A stretch of DNA of 37,579 bases. It comes from Priapulus caudatus. Its lineage: Eukaryota > Priapulida > Priapulimorpha > Priapulimorphida > Priapulidae. Of this stretch, positions 33,914 through 37,579 are shown in pieces; the stretch's first letter is position 1, and every line of letters starts with the position of its first letter. Under the pieces are notes generated by a model. The model was not told where the DNA came from, searched no databases, and saw only the letters and a list, made by a program, of their open reading frames with translations. The stretch covers positions 219,142-256,720 of the forward strand of contig NW_014577285.1 of assembly GCF_000485595.1 (NCBI RefSeq). Direction: 5' to 3'. A program made the position numbers and the translations under genes.

Positions 33914-34089
33914 TCACGAATTTAGTCTTACAATTTTTAGGACTCTGGTTGCTGGCCGTACCTCGTGTGTCAATGAAGTACTTTGCCACATGATGCCACT
34001 CTAGTCATTCTGCACTTGGCATTGCGTTTACATCTGCGCAAGCAAACTCGGCAATTTGCCATATAATATATATATCAATAAATAAATAA

Positions 34090-34131
<42 letters not shown>

Positions 34132-35430
34132 TATATCTATTAGATAGATACTATTACTAATCTATGTCAACTATGAACCGGTCGTCACCTTACTTATAGT
34201 GCCAAAGTAAGCATATTCTTGTGAAATAAAATTGTATACATACGTTATCTCTCGTATCGAACATTGATACAGTTATGTAGTTAGTCGCACTGTTGGCAGG
34301 AGGGAATCCAGGACTTGAAGAAAGGGGCGCTTGCGAGCAACTGCAAGGTTGTGAGACCCGGGCGGGGGGGGGGGGGAGGGGCTCTCTTTGATTTTTTAAA
34401 TGAAACACCCGCAAGATGATTTTTCAGTCTATGTGTATGCAATCTGAATAGTTAGTTATTTTATAAATCACGCCCATTTTTAAAGGCGAACTCTTTTTTA
34501 AAAGGAAATTTTTGCTTGCAATTGTTGTTGTTGTTGTTGTTGTTGTGTTGTGTTGCTGGCTGGGGTGTGATGTGGTTGGTACGGTGGTGGTGAGATGACG
34601 GATGATGGGATGGTGGTGTGGTGGTGGGGTGGTGGTGGTGGGTTGGTGTGGTGGAGTGGTGTTGTTGTTGTGTTGTTCGGGTTGGTGGATGTGTGTGTGG
34701 CGGGTGTCGTGGTCGTGTGGTGTGGTGTGGATCGCGTATGCGTGTGCTGGTGTGGTGGTGGTGAGTGATGGTGGGTGTGACGCGGGTTTGGTGAGGTCCT
34801 GTATATGCTAGGCCGGTAAGGATCGACTTTACGCGAACAACAACAACCGGTAGTTGGTAGGTGCAGGTCCAGCGTGGTGCGTGCGGTGGTGTGTGATCTC
34901 GTACCACCACCAAACACCACCACGCAACTCAATTCCGTGACCATGCACTGGTGCGCTGGCCGTGGCGATACGGTGCACGAACGGTGGTCGTATGCTACAG
35001 CTCGCGATTACTTAATCATCTATTTCAATTATTACCTCCTGCCAGGGCTGCGGAGGTATATGTTTCACCGTGCGTCGTGTTTGAATGTTCGTGTGCGTTT
35101 GTAACTATGGCACGTTTCAGTTCAGCTCCGCTAGTCGCGCTGAGACTTAACGAAACACGCAACCCAGGCTAAGGGGCACACAGTCCTCCCCACCTGCAAC
35201 GCTCGCACTAATCCGCGATCCAATTAATTATTAATTAAATTTATTAATTTTTCACTTAATTATGGACAATTAATTAATAAAAATTTCACATTGAAGAGAA
35301 TTTTGGCTGCCTTGCGGATGGTCTCTGCTCTCGAGTGCTCTAGTTACTTATATTATTATTACTTAGTAGTAGTAGTAGTAGTAGTGTAGTTAGTAGTATA
35401 GTATGCAGCAGCCAAGTATAGTAGCAGTAG
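33914..35430. repeat. Upstream block of SLC7 C, duplicate of 25348-26810
   Basis: Same landmarks in the same order as upstream of gene B: ACGAATTTAGT...GGACTCTG, GTGTGTCAATGAAG, AAACTCGGCA, TA-rich stretch (34078-34135), AATCCAGGACTTGAAGAAA, TTTGATTTTTTAA, GTT and GGT repeats (about 34520-34790), GCTGGCCGTGGCGATACGG and AGT repeats (about 35365-35400). No gene is seen. Confidence 0.65.
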
Positions 35431-37579
35431 TAGTTGCTGTGATCAGTTTGATTAATAGAAGTAGTAAAAAAATTCTTTGGCCCGGTTCATATAATGTGCA
35501 TGATAATGGGTATGGACGCAAGTAAATTGTATTGTCGAAGGAGTGACGCCAGCTTGAATATTCGTAGTTGACTGAACGGTATAGTACCTACCGTTGGACG
35601 CAGAAAATTTATCAATCGAGAAATGCTCGTGGCTTTCTGTGAATGTAAATTTAAATTTAAATTTAAATTTACCGCGAACTTAGGTAATTTCATATTTTGA
35701 ACCTGTCAGGCTGGAATGAAATCCCGGCGTTTCCCCTGGTAAATTGGCCTCTTTCTGTCCTTTCGCCGAAAATATGATCTTTACATCGTAAATGTAATAA
35801 GTACATAATTTAATTGGCCTTGCAATGGATATTAGGCCTACAGCGGGTGATATTGTAAATTTTCCAAGTAACTAGCTCCTACTGACGTTTTGGACTTTTA
35901 GCTTAATATGGTTGTTAAAAAATGATGCACCATGGCATTAAATTATAATACCAAGACATAATAGAATAGATTACCCACTGAGCGGTGTACTGTGATCAGT
36001 GGATGAAAGCTGATGTGCATGTGCTAAAGAAATGATGGTAGCCACGTATCGCCACCTATTGCTGATTTAAATCTTATTATTGTTCCCAACTTCAGTGGAA
36101 CACCTTTATGAATCAGTGGTGTTATTACAAAGCACAGTATGAAAGCACAGCTATTAATATATTTCTAGGAGTGGAGCGTTTACGCAAGGCAACATAAATA
36201 AGTACAATGGAATATGACAGCACTGAAATTTATTTTTCCACGCTACAAGCTAACCGCACGAGTTATAGGCTATGTGCTTAATTCTATCTCAAAAGTATAC
36301 CCATTTAAACAGAAATACATTTTATTTGTTAGAAATACTGCATGGGTGCATGCACTAACAGTTGCACTTTCGCTTATGGCTATATATAGTGATACTTGGT
36401 TCGATGGTGGAGATATTTGCTTAGAAATATTTCATATCAAATACTGGCGATTATCAATGCGCTTTAGAGACATACGGCATGATCGAATAAATAAATAACA
36501 CACATTTTTGATTATTGTTTAATTGGCCCAGCCAACTTTTTTCACTTTATTTATTATAATGGGCCAAATAAAAAGTAACGCGTTGCGTTCTATATGAGGC
36601 CTGGTGAGAATAGAGATCGAATCGTTATTTTGATCATATTTTGGTTGTACCATAGATATAATCAAGCTAATATACGCTAATAATATTATTCGCTCTTGAT
36701 ATATACTATACCAGAGCACTTAAATAACTTAAGCTCTGCTATTACAAAACCATGATGGTATCAGGATGGATGGTCTATATGGTTGACGGGAAACTATATT
36801 TGACACCGCAGGTGGCGCCTAGAAACACTTCCGCCGCGGTGATCTGTTTGGTGTTGTGTTTGAAAATTCGCCTCACATTTTCATTTGATTTTACGAACAT
36901 GCTTTTAACTGTGTTCACGAGCATCCGTACCAAGTAATCTTTGAGACTGCTGAGTAGACATGGGCGTAAATGGTAATTGTGAAACATTTAAAATACACGC
37001 CAACGTGTACAATTCATTCATTCGTTTGGGTTATGGTGATGCTTACGTACAGTTACTGTCGTACATAGCTAGTAGCACAAGTCAATGAGTCACATCGATA
37101 TCAAATTATCAATGATCACGTTCAACATTAGCTCTAGTACTATAGCCCGCGTACAGTTGCCGCAGGGCTATAGAACATTTTATGCCAGGTTTCGTAAGCT
37201 ACACCTGTCCCCCAATGCTCCACGAAAAAGGCTCACAAAAGCTTGTCTGTGTTGTTAGTCCGCAATGGCCAGACGTTATAATCCGCTTTGCTAATCTGAG
37301 GGTGCGGGTTTATCGTCTGCAGTCAACCTTGTAAACTTGTTGCAATTTTTGTTGTTGGCATGTGATAGGTTAATCGAGTAGCACTACTGACGGGCGTGAC
37401 GGCGGGTATATCTGACCCAAAATTCTAGTACAAGACCTTCTGTTTGTCAATATCGCTTTCCGAAGACTTATCTCCGTTTTCAGAACTTTTTTTCATGCAA
37501 TAATTCATCTAGCATGAAGTAACTTCGTATTTTATGGCCATATGCATCGATCGGCCAATGGAATTCACTTCCGGTAGCA
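35431..37579. other. Right-end intergenic DNA, no gene recognised
   Basis: Over 2 kb without a supported gene. It includes an (AAATTT)4 tract at 35646-35671. A 94-codon plus-strand frame at 36214-36498 and a 61-codon frame at 36752-36937 have no recognisable domain, signal peptide or splice-consistent partner exons. Confidence 0.45.

Noticed and set aside
36214-36498. 94-codon open frame on the plus strand
   Set aside because: No recognisable domain, no signal peptide, no splice-linked neighbour; its length is plausible by chance in AT-rich DNA.

Overview
The window is nuclear DNA from an animal, most likely an invertebrate. Genes are split by GT-AG introns, there are TATA boxes and AATAAA signals, the non-coding DNA is rich in microsatellites, and there is a decayed non-LTR retrotransposon fragment. 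I cannot fix the lineage. A short interstitial TTAGGG-type array and a retroelement tail of a kind I associate with marine invertebrates are weak hints only. No bacterial-style operon, CRISPR array, rRNA or tRNA was seen.

Layout. 0.9-3.3 kb and 5.7-8.2 kb (+): two tandem chymotrypsin/elastase-like serine protease genes, six exons each, with their own TATA boxes and signal peptides. 8.7-14.5 kb, 20.3-25.0 kb and 27.6-33.0 kb (-): three paralogous SLC7-family amino acid transporter genes (called A, B and C here), each with ten exons at conserved positions. Gene B can be spliced by eye into an uninterrupted 498-residue protein. 16.3-18.8 kb (-): a single-exon 818-codon alpha-N-acetylglucosaminidase (NAGLU, GH89) gene lies between SLC7 A and B. 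Directly downstream of its stop codon, at about 15.94-16.32 kb, is a decayed 3' end of a fourth SLC7 copy. The rest is intergenic DNA, microsatellites and repeats; 25.3-26.8 kb and 33.9-35.4 kb are duplicated upstream blocks of SLC7 B and C.

The genes do not form one pathway. Secreted digestive-type proteases, light-chain-type amino acid transporters and a lysosomal heparan-sulfate exoglycosidase would each act alone. The main theme is tandem duplication followed by patchwork homogenisation. Gene bodies, introns included, are nearly identical between neighbours, while first and last exons differ. SLC7 B looks like a mosaic of an A-type 5' end and a C-type body. The three intact transporters lack the cysteine that normally links SLC7 light chains to an SLC3 heavy chain.

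Caution: several blocks (about 6.1-8.1, 12.6-12.85 and 28.67-29.95 kb, and parts of 1.2-2.4 kb) carry dense 1-base indels in exons and introns alike, and a 10-N gap lies at 10596-10605. This looks like uncorrected long-read sequence, so frameshifts there should not be read as pseudogenes without checking. I found no convincing new molecular system.
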